From the NCBI GenBank assembly GCA_002697625.1, contig NZWX01000010.1, positions 1 to 35,592 of the forward strand: a stretch of DNA of 35,592 nt, in the 5' to 3' direction. The notes under the pieces were generated by a model. The model saw only the letters and a list, made by a program, of their open reading frames with translations, was not told where the DNA came from and did no database searches. Below, in pieces: positions 18,559 through 27,096 of this stretch (positions are counted from its first letter, which is position 1; every line of letters begins with the position of its first letter). This DNA comes from Flavobacteriales bacterium (GTDB taxonomy: Bacteria > Bacteroidota > Bacteroidia > Flavobacteriales > BACL11). The translations under genes were made by a program, and so were the position numbers.

Positions 18559-20325
18559 TTAGATTTTGTTTAATACAGAAATTTTGCTTTTTAACTGATC
18601 AATTTCTGATTTAGATTTCTCTATTTTCTTTAGAACATCATCCTTTAGTTTTTCTGTTCTCTTATTGTTTCCGAAAAAAGAAATATTATTTTCATATTGA
18701 ATTATAGTTTTCTTTACTTTTTCAATTTCAGACCTAAGTCGTTCTTTCTCCTTATTTAATAAACTTGAGTTTTCCTTCAGAGTTTCTGCTTTTACTTGAA
18801 ATTGAATTCTCTCTTTTTCTTTTTTAGTAACTTTTAAGTTATTGTAATGTGATGAAATGAGTTTGTTAAAATCTTTATTAATATTTTTATATTTTTCAGG
18901 AACAGAACCTGTTTTTTTCCATTTCTTACTAAATTCTTTGAGTTTTTCTACGTCAGATTTTGGGTTGTCAGAAGGGGTGAAATTTTTTACCTCCATGATT
19001 AAATCTTCCTTGATTTTTAAGTTGTTCTTTCTCTCCTTATCTTGTTTAGAATAATATTCCTTTCTAGAGTTAAAAAAAGTATTACATGACTTTCTAAACC
19101 TTTTCCAAATAGGAGAGGATAAGTTGTCCGGAACATATGGAGAATTTTTCCAGTCATTTTGTAAATTAATCAACTCTTTACTTGTATTCTTCCAATCTGT
19201 AGAATTAGATAGACTTTCCGCTTTTTCACAGATATTTATCTTTATCATTAAGTTGTTGTTGTTATTTTCTTTTTTAGACTTGTAGAATGAATTTTTAAGA
19301 GAATAGAAATGATTACAGGCTTCTCTGAAATCAGACCAAGATTTCTTCAAATCGTTCTTATTAATAGGAGCAGCCTTTTTCCATTTTTCAGACAACCTAA
19401 CTAATTGTTCTGTTTTATTTTTCCAATCTTGATGCGAGTTGGAAGAAGTAGAGCTTAATTCTTTAATCTCGATACATATAGCAGATTTTTTATCAAGATT
19501 TGATTGGTTTCTTTCTTTAATTTGTAGAAAGTAATCGTTTCTTTTTTTATTTATCTTTCTACTTGCATCCTGAAATCTTTTCCATATATTTTCTCTTTCC
19601 TCTCTAATAACAGGACCTGTTTCTTTCCATTCTTGATGTAGTTCTTGTAAGCGGTCAAATGATATATTAACAGATTTTTCAGATATTAAAGATTCTGCTT
19701 TTTCACATAATGTGATTTTTTGTTCTAAATTCTTTTTAAAGTCTAGATCTCTAAGTTCTCTATTTATCTTTAGATAATCATAGAACAATTCTACATGGTG
19801 GTGATAATTTTGCCATAAATCATTACTTTTTTGTATAGGAACCCTTCCTGTATTCTTCCATTTTTTTTGAAGTATTTTAAACTTCATAAAAGTAGTTTTT
19901 ATAGACTCCTCTTCTTTAACTAAATCATCAATATCATTAATAATATTTTGCTTTATTACTAAATTATTTTCTTCTATCTTTTCTCGTTCTCTTCTATAAT
20001 TTGATTTTAATTTTTTAAACTTATTGTAAATCTTTTTAAACTTTATTTCAGAGGGATGAAGTTTGTCTTTTTGTTCTAATTTGTCTTCATCTGAAGGTTC
20101 TTTAGTTACATTTTTAGATTTAATTTTTTTGTAAAATAAGGTTTTTATCTCTTCAACATTCTTAGAAATTGAGTAAGGATTTGTCGAGTTACATAGTTCT
20201 TCTAACTCCAGAATTAATTCTTCTAAACTTTTATCTGATATATCTTTTGTTTCTGTAGCGTGTGATTCTATTACAGATTCTGGTATTTCTATCTCCTTTT
20301 TTTCAATATTTGAATCCCCATTCAT
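18559..20325 (-). CDS. DUF349 repeat protein, coiled coil
   Basis: 588 residues, very Lys/Glu-rich and predicted almost entirely helical. From about residue 145 to 500 five DUF349 units can be counted, each with a core W-K-x-(T/S)-(G/P)-x-(V/I/Y) element spaced by a W-x-x-(F/Y) element: KKWKNTGRVP, QEWKETGPV, EKWKKAAPI, NDWKNSPYVP and KKWKKTGSVP. The N-terminal about 110 residues are acidic, and the last 90 form a long coiled coil. Soluble, no signal peptide. The biochemical role of DUF349 is not established. It lies between aroE and uvrB, with two tandem promoter boxes inside the aroE end. Confidence 0.88.
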   Translation of the reverse strand: MNGDSNIEKKEIEIPESVIESHATETKDISDKSLEELILELEELCNSTNPYSISKNVEEIKTLFYKKIKSKNVTKEPSDEDKLEQKDKLHPSEIKFKKIYNKFKKLKSNYRREREKIEENNLVIKQNIINDIDDLVKEEESIKTTFMKFKILQKKWKNTGRVPIQKSNDLWQNYHHHVELFYDYLKINRELRDLDFKKNLEQKITLCEKAESLISEKSVNISFDRLQELHQEWKETGPVIREERENIWKRFQDASRKINKKRNDYFLQIKERNQSNLDKKSAICIEIKELSSTSSNSHQDWKNKTEQLVRLSEKWKKAAPINKNDLKKSWSDFREACNHFYSLKNSFYKSKKENNNNNLMIKINICEKAESLSNSTDWKNTSKELINLQNDWKNSPYVPDNLSSPIWKRFRKSCNTFFNSRKEYYSKQDKERKNNLKIKEDLIMEVKNFTPSDNPKSDVEKLKEFSKKWKKTGSVPEKYKNINKDFNKLISSHYNNLKVTKKEKERIQFQVKAETLKENSSLLNKEKERLRSEIEKVKKTIIQYENNISFFGNNKRTEKLKDDVLKKIEKSKSEIDQLKSKISVLNKI

Positions 20326-20344
20326 TATTTACATGTTTAGAATA

Positions 20345-20360
20345 CAAATTTACAAATTTA
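20345..20360 (-). promoter_or_regulatory. Two tandem TAAATTTG boxes before the DUF349 gene
   Basis: Read on the minus strand the sequence is TAAATTTG twice in a row, each matching the -7 consensus TAnnTTTG. The nearer copy (20352-20345) is 19 bases before the ATG at 20325 and overlaps the aroE stop, so DUF349-uvrB can probably be transcribed independently of the upstream genes. Confidence 0.5.
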
Positions 20361-21084
20361 AATTAAAATCTGAGCTCCATATTTTCCAACTTTCATCAGC
20401 TTGAATTTGAAGCATTTCTAAGCCATTTTTTATTTGTGTTCCATACTTTTTACCAAACTTTAAAAATTGGCTTATTTCAGGGTTGTATACTAAATCATAT
20501 AGTAAATGTTTCGAATTTAAATATTTATAAGGAATTTCAGGATAAGAATTAATATTTGGATGTGTTCCAAGAGGAGTGGTATTAATAATAATATCAGATT
20601 CTTTTATTAAGTCCTCTGTAATATTATGATAATCTAAATCAGAATTTCTACTAACAACTTTAAACTGAATATTTAATTGTTGTAACACAAACTGAATTGA
20701 TTTTGAAACTCCTCCATTCCCCAGAATTAAGGATGTTTTCTTATTTTGTAATAGAGTATGTAAACTTTTCTCAAATCCAATAATATCTGTGTTGAAACCA
20801 ACTAATTTTTCATTAATATTTTTTATTGTATTTACAGATCCTATTTCTTTTACTTCATCACTTATTTTATCTAAAAATGGGATGATACTTTCTTTATAAG
20901 GTATTGTGATATTTAATCCAGAAAGATTATTTTCTCTAATTAATTGTGGGAATTCTGAAATATTTTTTAGTTCAAAATTCTTATAACAAGCGTAAGTAAT
21001 CCCTTCTTTTAGAAATTTTTCATTAAAATATCTTGATGAAAAAGAATGAGAAAGATTTTCCCCTATAAGTCCATAAATTTTCAT
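20350..21084 (-). CDS. aroE: Shikimate dehydrogenase AroE
   Basis: 244 residues, short for AroE (about 270) as is common in Bacteroidota. It reduces 3-dehydroshikimate with NADPH in aromatic amino-acid synthesis. N-terminal substrate site: GENLSHSFSS (8-17), then NITIPYKE with catalytic Lys64 and GFNTDIIGF with Asp100. The NADP domain has the Rossmann GNGGVSKSI and VSRNSDL, then INTTPLGTHP. A final GLEMLQIQADESWKIW is the usual C-terminal substrate-binding helix. It overlaps the DUF368 gene by four bases (ATGA). Confidence 0.95.
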   Translation of the reverse strand: MKIYGLIGENLSHSFSSRYFNEKFLKEGITYACYKNFELKNISEFPQLIRENNLSGLNITIPYKESIIPFLDKISDEVKEIGSVNTIKNINEKLVGFNTDIIGFEKSLHTLLQNKKTSLILGNGGVSKSIQFVLQQLNIQFKVVSRNSDLDYHNITEDLIKESDIIINTTPLGTHPNINSYPEIPYKYLNSKHLLYDLVYNPEISQFLKFGKKYGTQIKNGLEMLQIQADESWKIWSSDFNLNL

Positions 21085-21986
21085 CTAGACTTATTTGGAG
21101 AAAAGCTTTCCAAAGCCCATACGACAACAATTCCAAAAACAATTAAAGCAAAAGCAATAAGGGAATTTTCATTGACTATTTCTGGTAAATATCGTGTAGA
21201 TTCAATACACTTTTCTTGTTGTTCTGGATTAAACCACTTTAAACATTTCTGCCAAGGCCAAATAATATTTAAAGATCCTATAATAAATCCAGTTAGAATT
21301 GAAAGAGTAGCGTCTTTATAATGTTTTAGTAGCCAAGCTATAGAATGTGAAAAACTCATTAATCCAAAAACTGAACCAATAAAAAACACGAATAATAATA
21401 AATAATTCAGTTCAGTAATAGCGGTAACCATAAGTAGTTTATAATTTCCCATTAAGATAAGAATAAATGAACCAGACAGTCCTGGTAACATCATACCGCT
21501 AATTCCCACTATTCCACAGATAAATACAAAAAACAAATTACTATTTTCGCTTGCTGGAGCAATAAATGAAAGAGAAACCGCGCAAATAGTTCCCACAATT
21601 AATGCAAATATGTTTATTAGATTCCAATTTTTAATTCTCTTTCCTACAAAATATACTGAAGCTAATATCAATCCAAAAAAGAAGGACCAGACTAAAATCT
21701 CTTGTTTATCAAATAAGTATTCAAAGAGACTAGCTATACTAAATACACTTACAATACTCCCTCCAAATATAGCTGCTAGAAAATAAAAATTAGTGTACTC
21801 TACAAATTCTTTAAATTTAAAAGTGATTAAAAGTTTAAAAGCTTTTAAATCAAATGATTTTAATGAATTAATGAGATTCTCATAAATTTCAGTTATAAGT
21901 GCAATAGTTCCTCCAGAAACTCCAGGTATTACATTTGCAACTCCCATAGCCATTCCTTTTAAAAATAATATAAAATGCTTTTTCAT
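21081..21986 (-). CDS. DUF368 membrane protein, likely undecaprenyl-phosphate translocase
   Basis: 301 residues with about eight to ten membrane segments. Signature motifs are GMAMGVANVIPGVSGGTIAL near the start and ISGMMLPGLSGSFILILMGNY in the second half, an internal two-fold repeat of the DUF368 family. Members (PopT) have recently been reported to return undecaprenyl phosphate to the cytosolic face for wall and surface polymer synthesis. This fits the window's other envelope genes but is family-level inference. The gene starts one base after the stop of the upstream synthase and overlaps aroE, so it belongs to that operon. Confidence 0.88.
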   Translation of the reverse strand: MKKHFILFLKGMAMGVANVIPGVSGGTIALITEIYENLINSLKSFDLKAFKLLITFKFKEFVEYTNFYFLAAIFGGSIVSVFSIASLFEYLFDKQEILVWSFFFGLILASVYFVGKRIKNWNLINIFALIVGTICAVSLSFIAPASENSNLFFVFICGIVGISGMMLPGLSGSFILILMGNYKLLMVTAITELNYLLLFVFFIGSVFGLMSFSHSIAWLLKHYKDATLSILTGFIIGSLNIIWPWQKCLKWFNPEQQEKCIESTRYLPEIVNENSLIAFALIVFGIVVVWALESFSPNKSR

Positions 21987-21987
21987 A

Positions 21988-22752
21988 TTATTGTTGACTT
22001 AGATAGTCAAAGAATGTATCTCCTCTTAATCCTATTCTTAAGGTCTCAAGCGGAATTACTTCATCCCAGGAAATATTTCCTAGATTTACATTAGGCCCCA
22101 AAAGTTTTATGAACCATACTTGTTGTGGTTTTTTTGGAGCTTCCCATAATATCTTTTCTGTTGGTATCTGAGTTAAAATTTCATCAATTAAATCAGACCT
22201 AACATCCCCACCACTTCTGTATATACCTACATTACCTCCTTCTCTTGCTTCAGCAATTATTTTCCATGAACCTGCTTCTAATTCTTTCTGCATTAACTCT
22301 ATCCACTTATAAGGAGCAATTAAAACATTCTCATCTTTAGATCCTACTTCAGATACTACTGTAAACTCTGTTGAAAGTTCTTTAATATACTGACATTTTT
22401 TTTTATGTGATATATTAATACTTCCATCAGAAACCTCACACATAGACAAATTCCAGTTTCTTAATAATTCTTTATACTCTTCAAACATACCTCTGATAAT
22501 AAAAGCTTCAAACAAAGTACCTCCTAAATAAACCATTAATCCAGCATCTTGATATAATTTAATTTTTGTCTCTATATGTGGAGATATTGCAGATGTACCA
22601 AATCCAAGCTTAATTATATCTGTATGCGGACCACACATATCAATAAAATTCTTAGTGTCGTTAAGACTCAAACCTTTATCCATCATCATGGTTAATCCGT
22701 GTTCTCTTGGCTTTTCAGTTCTTTTTGGAACATCTGTTAAAAAGAAGTTCAT
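21988..22752 (-). CDS. Phosphosulfolactate synthase (ComA) family protein
   Basis: 254 residues, soluble TIM-barrel type. Archaeal ComA joins sulfite to phosphoenolpyruvate giving (2R)-phospho-3-sulfolactate for coenzyme M. The signature PREHGLTMMMDKGLS is clear near the N-terminus, followed by DIIKLGFGTSA, VYLGGTLFEAF, and the C-terminal EAREGGNVGIY and LGPNVNLGNI segments with GLRGDTF at the end. Coenzyme M is not expected here; Bacteroidota could use phosphosulfolactate towards cysteate and sulfonolipids, or the enzyme may have another reaction. First gene of the operon reaching to uvrB, with its own promoter box. Confidence 0.88.
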   Translation of the reverse strand: MNFFLTDVPKRTEKPREHGLTMMMDKGLSLNDTKNFIDMCGPHTDIIKLGFGTSAISPHIETKIKLYQDAGLMVYLGGTLFEAFIIRGMFEEYKELLRNWNLSMCEVSDGSINISHKKKCQYIKELSTEFTVVSEVGSKDENVLIAPYKWIELMQKELEAGSWKIIAEAREGGNVGIYRSGGDVRSDLIDEILTQIPTEKILWEAPKKPQQVWFIKLLGPNVNLGNISWDEVIPLETLRIGLRGDTFFDYLSQQ

Positions 22753-22774
22753 ATCGTTATTTTTTTAATTAATG

Positions 22775-22782
22775 CAAAGATA
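22775..22782 (-). promoter_or_regulatory. TAnnTTTG box for the phosphosulfolactate synthase operon
   Basis: On the minus strand TATCTTTG (22782-22775), followed by C, matches the -7 consensus and lies 22 bases before the ATG at 22752. It is one half of a divergent promoter region shared with glmM. Confidence 0.6.
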
Positions 22783-22802
22783 GTAGAAATTAGATTATTT
22801 AT

Positions 22803-22810
22803 TAGTTTTG
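22803..22810 (+). promoter_or_regulatory. TAnnTTTG box for glmM
   Basis: TAGTTTTG lies 26 bases before the glmM ATG. It is within ATTAGTTTTGTTGA (22801-22814), an exact copy of the block before surE. Confidence 0.55.
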
Positions 22811-22836
22811 TTGATTTAAAAAAGAAATACAATTTT

Positions 22837-24216
22837 ATGACACTAATTAAATCTATTTCCGGAATTAGAGGCACAATAGGAGGTGAGGTTGGAACCTCTC
22901 TGTCTCCTTTAGATATAGTTAGATTTACAGCTTCCTACGCTAGTTTTATTAAAAAACAAGAACATGACTCTGATACAATTATAATTGGTAGAGATGCTAG
23001 AATTTCTGGCAAAATGGTAAGCAATATTGTTTGTGGAACTTTAGTTGCTTGTGGATTTAATGTGATAGATATTGGTTTGTCTACAACACCAACCGTAGAA
23101 GTTGCTGTTAAACTGTCCAAAAGTGCAGGAGGAATAATACTAACTGCAAGTCATAATCCTAAACAATGGAATGCCTTAAAACTATTAAATAATAAAGGAG
23201 AATTCCTTTCTTCAAAGGATGGTGAAGAAATACTAAATTTAGTTGAAAATGATTCGTTTTTATTTGAGGAAGTTGATAATATAGGAAATTATTCATTTGA
23301 TGATAGTTTTAACGATAAGCATATTGAAGAGGTATTAAATTTAAATCTAGTCAATGTAGATTTAGTTAAGGAGTCTAAATTTAAAGTTGTTTTAGATGCT
23401 GTAAATTCTACTGGGGGATTTATCATTCCTATATTATTAGAAAAAATGGGAGTAGAGTGTGTGAAATTGTATTGTGAACCAAATGGAAATTTTCCTCATA
23501 ACCCAGAACCTCTTCCTGAGAATTTAACTGAAATATCAAAATTAGTTGTAGAAGAAAAAGCAGATTTTGGTATTGTTGTAGATCCGGATGTTGACAGATT
23601 AGCACTAGTTTGTGAAGATGGAACAATGTTTGGAGAGGAATATACGTTAGTATCAATTGCTGATTTTGTTTTGAGTAAAACTCCGGGAAACACTGTTTCT
23701 AATCTCTCTTCTACTAGAGCTTTGAGAGATATAACTATCCGTCATAATGGCATCTATACATCTTCAGCGGTAGGAGAGGTTAATGTTGTTGAAAAGATGA
23801 AAATAACTAATGCTATAATTGGTGGTGAAGGCAATGGAGGTATTATTTATCCTGAGCTACATTATGGTAGGGATGCCTTAGTTGGAATTGCATTGTTTTT
23901 AACTCAATTAGCGGAAAGAAAAATATCTGCTAAACAATTAAGAGAAAGTTATCCTGATTATGTTATTTCTAAGAATAAGATACAGTTAACTCCAGAAATA
24001 AACGTTGATAAGATACTAAAAACGCTATTAGAGAAATATAAAAATGAACATATTACAACGATTGATGGATTGAAAATTGATTTTGAAGATGGTTGGGTTC
24101 ATTTACGAAAATCTAATACAGAACCAATTATTAGAGTATATGCTGAAAGTGAAGGAAAAAAGAAAGCTAATTCCCTTGCAGAAAAAATGATAAACGAAAT
24201 TAAAAACCTTATTTAA
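22837..24216 (+). CDS. glmM: Phosphoglucosamine mutase GlmM (phosphohexomutase family)
   Basis: 459 residues. It interconverts glucosamine-6-phosphate and glucosamine-1-phosphate for UDP-GlcNAc, needed for peptidoglycan and lipid A. The four alpha-D-phosphohexomutase domains are present: the N-terminal SISGIRGTIGG, the phosphoserine loop TASHNPKQWN with Ser105, the metal-binding loop VDPDVDRLAL, the sugar-binding GEGNGG, and the phosphate-binding RKSNTEPIIRVYAE near the C-terminus. The specific sugar preference is inferred; phosphomannomutase activity cannot be excluded. Its TAA overlaps the ATG of the next gene (TAATG). Confidence 0.9.
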   Translation: MTLIKSISGIRGTIGGEVGTSLSPLDIVRFTASYASFIKKQEHDSDTIIIGRDARISGKMVSNIVCGTLVACGFNVIDIGLSTTPTVEVAVKLSKSAGGIILTASHNPKQWNALKLLNNKGEFLSSKDGEEILNLVENDSFLFEEVDNIGNYSFDDSFNDKHIEEVLNLNLVNVDLVKESKFKVVLDAVNSTGGFIIPILLEKMGVECVKLYCEPNGNFPHNPEPLPENLTEISKLVVEEKADFGIVVDPDVDRLALVCEDGTMFGEEYTLVSIADFVLSKTPGNTVSNLSSTRALRDITIRHNGIYTSSAVGEVNVVEKMKITNAIIGGEGNGGIIYPELHYGRDALVGIALFLTQLAERKISAKQLRESYPDYVISKNKIQLTPEINVDKILKTLLEKYKNEHITTIDGLKIDFEDGWVHLRKSNTEPIIRVYAESEGKKKANSLAEKMINEIKNLI

Positions 24217-25352
24217 TGAACAAAAGAGTATTTTTAGATAATGCAGCCACCACACCAATAGCTCCTGAAATTATTGAGTTAATTAGCAATATGATGAAAA
24301 CACATTTTGCTAACCCGTCTTCGATACATTCTTACGGGAGAGAATCTAAGATTGTCGTAGAAACTGCACGTAAAACAATAGCTAATTTATTAAACACATC
24401 ACCGGGAAGTATATTTTTCACATCTGGTGGTACAGAAGCAGATAACATGGCTATAAAATGCGCAATACATGATCATAAAATAAAACATGCTATAACTTCA
24501 AAACTATCTCATCATGCAGTATTGTATCCATTAGAAGATTTAGCAGCAGAAGGTAAGATAAAACTTTCATATATAGATATAGATAAAAATGGAGTAATCT
24601 CATTGATGCACTTAGAAGAATTATTAAAAAACAATGAGAGAACATTTGTCTCTATAATGCATGCAAATAATGAAATAGGAACCATACAGCCACTAAAAGA
24701 GATAGGAGATAAATGCAAAGAATTTGATGCTATTTTTCATTCAGACACAGTCCAAACCATGGCTCACTTTCCGTTTGATATGAGAGAGTTGAATGTTGAT
24801 TTTATGGCTGCTTCTGCTCATAAATTTCATGGACCAAAAGGAATAGGATTTGTATATATTTCTGAAGATATACAAATAAAACCATTATTAAGAGGGGGAG
24901 GACAAGAAAGAAACATGAGGGCTGGAACAGAGAACATTTATGGTATAGCTGCAATGGCAAAAGCTATGGAGATGGCTTATGAAAATCTAGAAGAGGAAAC
25001 TACTTATATAAAAGGATTAAAGAAATACATGATAGACAAACTACAGTCAGAAATTAAAGATGTTCAGTTTTATGGTAAATGTACTGATCTTGACGATAGT
25101 TTATATACCGTATTAAGTTGTAACTTTCCTGAAAGTGCAAACTCTGAAATGCTGATGTTTAATTTAGACATTAAAGGAGTGGCTTGTAGTGGAGGTTCTG
25201 CTTGTAGTTCGGGTAGTAGTAAAGGGTCTCATGTGTTAACTTCTATTGTTCCAGATTCTATGAGGCCAGGAGTCCGTTTTTCATTTAGTAAATACAATAC
25301 TAAAGAAGATATTGATTTTGCTATAGATAAGTTGAAAGAGTTATTTTCCTAA
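24216..25352 (+). CDS. Cysteine desulfurase, IscS/NifS type
   Basis: 378 residues. A PLP enzyme that takes sulfur from cysteine for Fe-S clusters and thio-cofactors. N-terminal LDNAATTPI, the TSGGTEADN cofactor loop, MHANNEIGT, the PLP Schiff-base lysine Lys203 in AASAHKFHGPKG, and the sulfur-carrying Cys330 within SACSSGSSKGS. The extended cysteine loop puts it in the group I NifS/IscS class rather than SufS. No scaffold or regulator genes lie beside it; translation overlaps glmM by one base. Identity is secure, the physiological partner unknown. Confidence 0.95.
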   Translation: MNKRVFLDNAATTPIAPEIIELISNMMKTHFANPSSIHSYGRESKIVVETARKTIANLLNTSPGSIFFTSGGTEADNMAIKCAIHDHKIKHAITSKLSHHAVLYPLEDLAAEGKIKLSYIDIDKNGVISLMHLEELLKNNERTFVSIMHANNEIGTIQPLKEIGDKCKEFDAIFHSDTVQTMAHFPFDMRELNVDFMAASAHKFHGPKGIGFVYISEDIQIKPLLRGGGQERNMRAGTENIYGIAAMAKAMEMAYENLEEETTYIKGLKKYMIDKLQSEIKDVQFYGKCTDLDDSLYTVLSCNFPESANSEMLMFNLDIKGVACSGGSACSSGSSKGSHVLTSIVPDSMRPGVRFSFSKYNTKEDIDFAIDKLKELFS

Positions 25353-25417
25353 TCTTTCTTGCTTTACAGATAAGACCTAGATACTCTGTTTGGCATAGTA
25401 TTTAAATTTGTATTATA

Positions 25418-25425
25418 TAATTTTG
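25418..25425 (+). promoter_or_regulatory. TAnnTTTG box before the secreted-protein relic
   Basis: TAATTTTG is a -7 match 29 bases before the ATG at 25455; a second match, TAAATTTG, lies at 25403-25410. The promoter of the broken gene therefore appears intact. Confidence 0.4.
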
Positions 25426-25454
25426 TCGTATTAACAATCAATACATATTAAATT

Positions 25455-25612
25455 ATGAAAAAACTCCTACTTTTACTGTGTTTACCAATTTTTACTTTTG
25501 CTTAGCAAACCTATGTACCTGATGATAATTTTGAACAAGAGAGTTAAACAATATCCCTTTATTTTATATTTATGATGATAATTCTGTAGAAAAGAAGATT
25601 ATTTTCGAGTAA
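25455..25612 (+). pseudogene. Relic of a secreted T9SS-type protein (both ends kept, middle lost)
   Basis: An ATG at 25455 encodes MKKLLLLLCLPIFTFA, a good signal peptide, then a TAG at 25503 where a Gln is expected, then QTYVPDDNFEQE, the N-terminus common to many secreted repeat proteins of Flavobacteria. The frame stops at 25545. In another frame 25555-25612 encodes LFYIYDDNSVEKKIIFE, resembling the very end of type A sorting domains used for type IX secretion. Head and tail are thus about ten bases apart with the body deleted. It lies convergent with nhaC and overlaps its stop. Similarity of the tail is by eye. Confidence 0.6.
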
Positions 25613-27026
25613 GCTTCTTAATCTTTATACCTAAATATGCATAAACGATAGTCATAATAGGAGAGATAAGATTAAAGAAACAATAAGGTAAATATGTAAA
25701 AGTAGCAACTCCTAATACTGCAGATTGTGTAGCTCCACAAGTATTCCAGGGTATCAGCACTGAAGTAACCGTACCAGAATCTTCCAAGGTTCTGCTTAAA
25801 TTTTCAGGAGCTAATCCTTTTTCTTTATAACTATCAATAAACATTCTACCTGGAACAACAATACTTATATATTGATCAGAAGCTGTAATATTAAAAAATA
25901 TACATGTTCCAGCAGTAGTAGCCACCAAACTACCATTAGTTTTAGCAAGATTAATAATAGGTTCTGATATTCTTCTTAAAAGTCCTGTCACTTCCATTAT
26001 TCCACCAAAGATCATTGCACAAACAATTAACCAAATTGTATTTAACATTCCGTACATTCCTCCTGTAGATAACAACGAATTCAGATCTTCATTTTGAGTA
26101 GAAATATTAGTTTCTGTACACATTGAATTTATAACTGCTTGGTATGAATTTGAAAAATTCATGTGATTACTTTCAGTAATTTCTAAGATAATATTTGGTT
26201 GAAAAATAACTGCAAAAAATCCTCCTAGTAGAGTTCCTATTAATAGAGAAGGAATTGCTGGTACTTTCTTAATAATTAAAAGAATTACCATTATTGGGAC
26301 TAAAAATAACCAAGGAGTGATATTAAAAGAAGTAGATAGAACTAATAATAACTCATCTATATTTTGAGCAGAACTAACATCTGACTGAAAACCTAATACC
26401 AAAAACAATATTAAAGTAATAAAAAAGGAGGGTATTGTAGTATACATCATATATTTTATATGATTAAAGAGGTCTGTGCCCGCCATTGCCGGAGCTAGGT
26501 TAGTTGTGTCAGAAAGGGGAGACATTTTATCCCCAAAATAAGCCCCAGAAATAATTGCTCCTCCAATCATACCCACTCCTAAACCCAAAGCTTGCCCTAT
26601 ACCTAAAAGTGCAACCCCAATTGTAGCAATGGTGCTCCAAGAGCTGCCTGTAGCTATACTAACAATTGTAGTAATAATAGCTGTTGCAAATAAAAATATC
26701 TCAGAATTTAGAATTTGTAGTCCATAATAAATCATAGCAGGTACAATACCTGAAATAAGCCAAGTACCAGCCAATGAACCAATTAATAATAAAATAATAA
26801 TTGAAGGCGTTACAGATTTAATAGAATTACTTATTCCTTCGATAATACTTTTCCAATTAGTACCACTCTTTATACCTATAATACCAGCAACAGCTCCAGC
26901 AAGTATAAGAGCTAATTGATTAGCTCCACCTAAGGAATCATCTCCATACAAAGAAACATTTATAGATAATAATATAATAAGAAAAATTATTGGAAATATG
27001 GCGACTATATAAGTTGTTCTATTCAT
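25599..27026 (-). CDS. nhaC: NhaC-family Na+/H+ antiporter
   Basis: 475 residues with about eleven to twelve membrane spans. Characteristic stretches are ATGSSWSTIATIGVALLGIG, the conserved ISGAYFGDKMSPLSDTTNLAP ion-path motif, and the mirrored C-terminal GTVTSVLIPWNTCGA. It exchanges sodium for protons across the inner membrane, fitting life in salty water. The family also includes malate/lactate antiporters, so the ion pair is inferred. A 22-codon ORF ends in a four-base overlap with its ATG. No neighbour suggests a specific partner. Confidence 0.92.
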   Translation of the reverse strand: MNRTTYIVAIFPIIFLIILLSINVSLYGDDSLGGANQLALILAGAVAGIIGIKSGTNWKSIIEGISNSIKSVTPSIIILLLIGSLAGTWLISGIVPAMIYYGLQILNSEIFLFATAIITTIVSIATGSSWSTIATIGVALLGIGQALGLGVGMIGGAIISGAYFGDKMSPLSDTTNLAPAMAGTDLFNHIKYMMYTTIPSFFITLILFLVLGFQSDVSSAQNIDELLLVLSTSFNITPWLFLVPIMVILLIIKKVPAIPSLLIGTLLGGFFAVIFQPNIILEITESNHMNFSNSYQAVINSMCTETNISTQNEDLNSLLSTGGMYGMLNTIWLIVCAMIFGGIMEVTGLLRRISEPIINLAKTNGSLVATTAGTCIFFNITASDQYISIVVPGRMFIDSYKEKGLAPENLSRTLEDSGTVTSVLIPWNTCGATQSAVLGVATFTYLPYCFFNLISPIMTIVYAYLGIKIKKLTRK

Positions 27027-27091
27027 TTATAAAACCACCTATTTTTGTCATTAACTGTATACTTCCTTTCTGCTGATTTGTTATTGTACAT
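27023..27091 (-). CDS. Possible 22-residue leader ORF before nhaC
   Basis: An ATG (27091) six bases after the wzc stop on the opposite side of the gap opens a 22-codon frame, MYNNKSAERKYTVNDKNRWF plus two more residues, whose TGA overlaps the nhaC ATG (ATGA). It fills the whole leader. The coupling geometry is like that of real operon genes here, but the peptide has no recognisable features and may be chance. Confidence 0.2.
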   Translation of the reverse strand: MYNNKSAERKYTVNDKNRWFYK

Positions 27092-27096
27092 TCTTT

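Noticed and set aside
18857-19054. Open frames opposite the DUF349 gene and opposite many other genes.
   Set aside because: Antisense shadows of well-supported genes with poor protein composition and no motifs.
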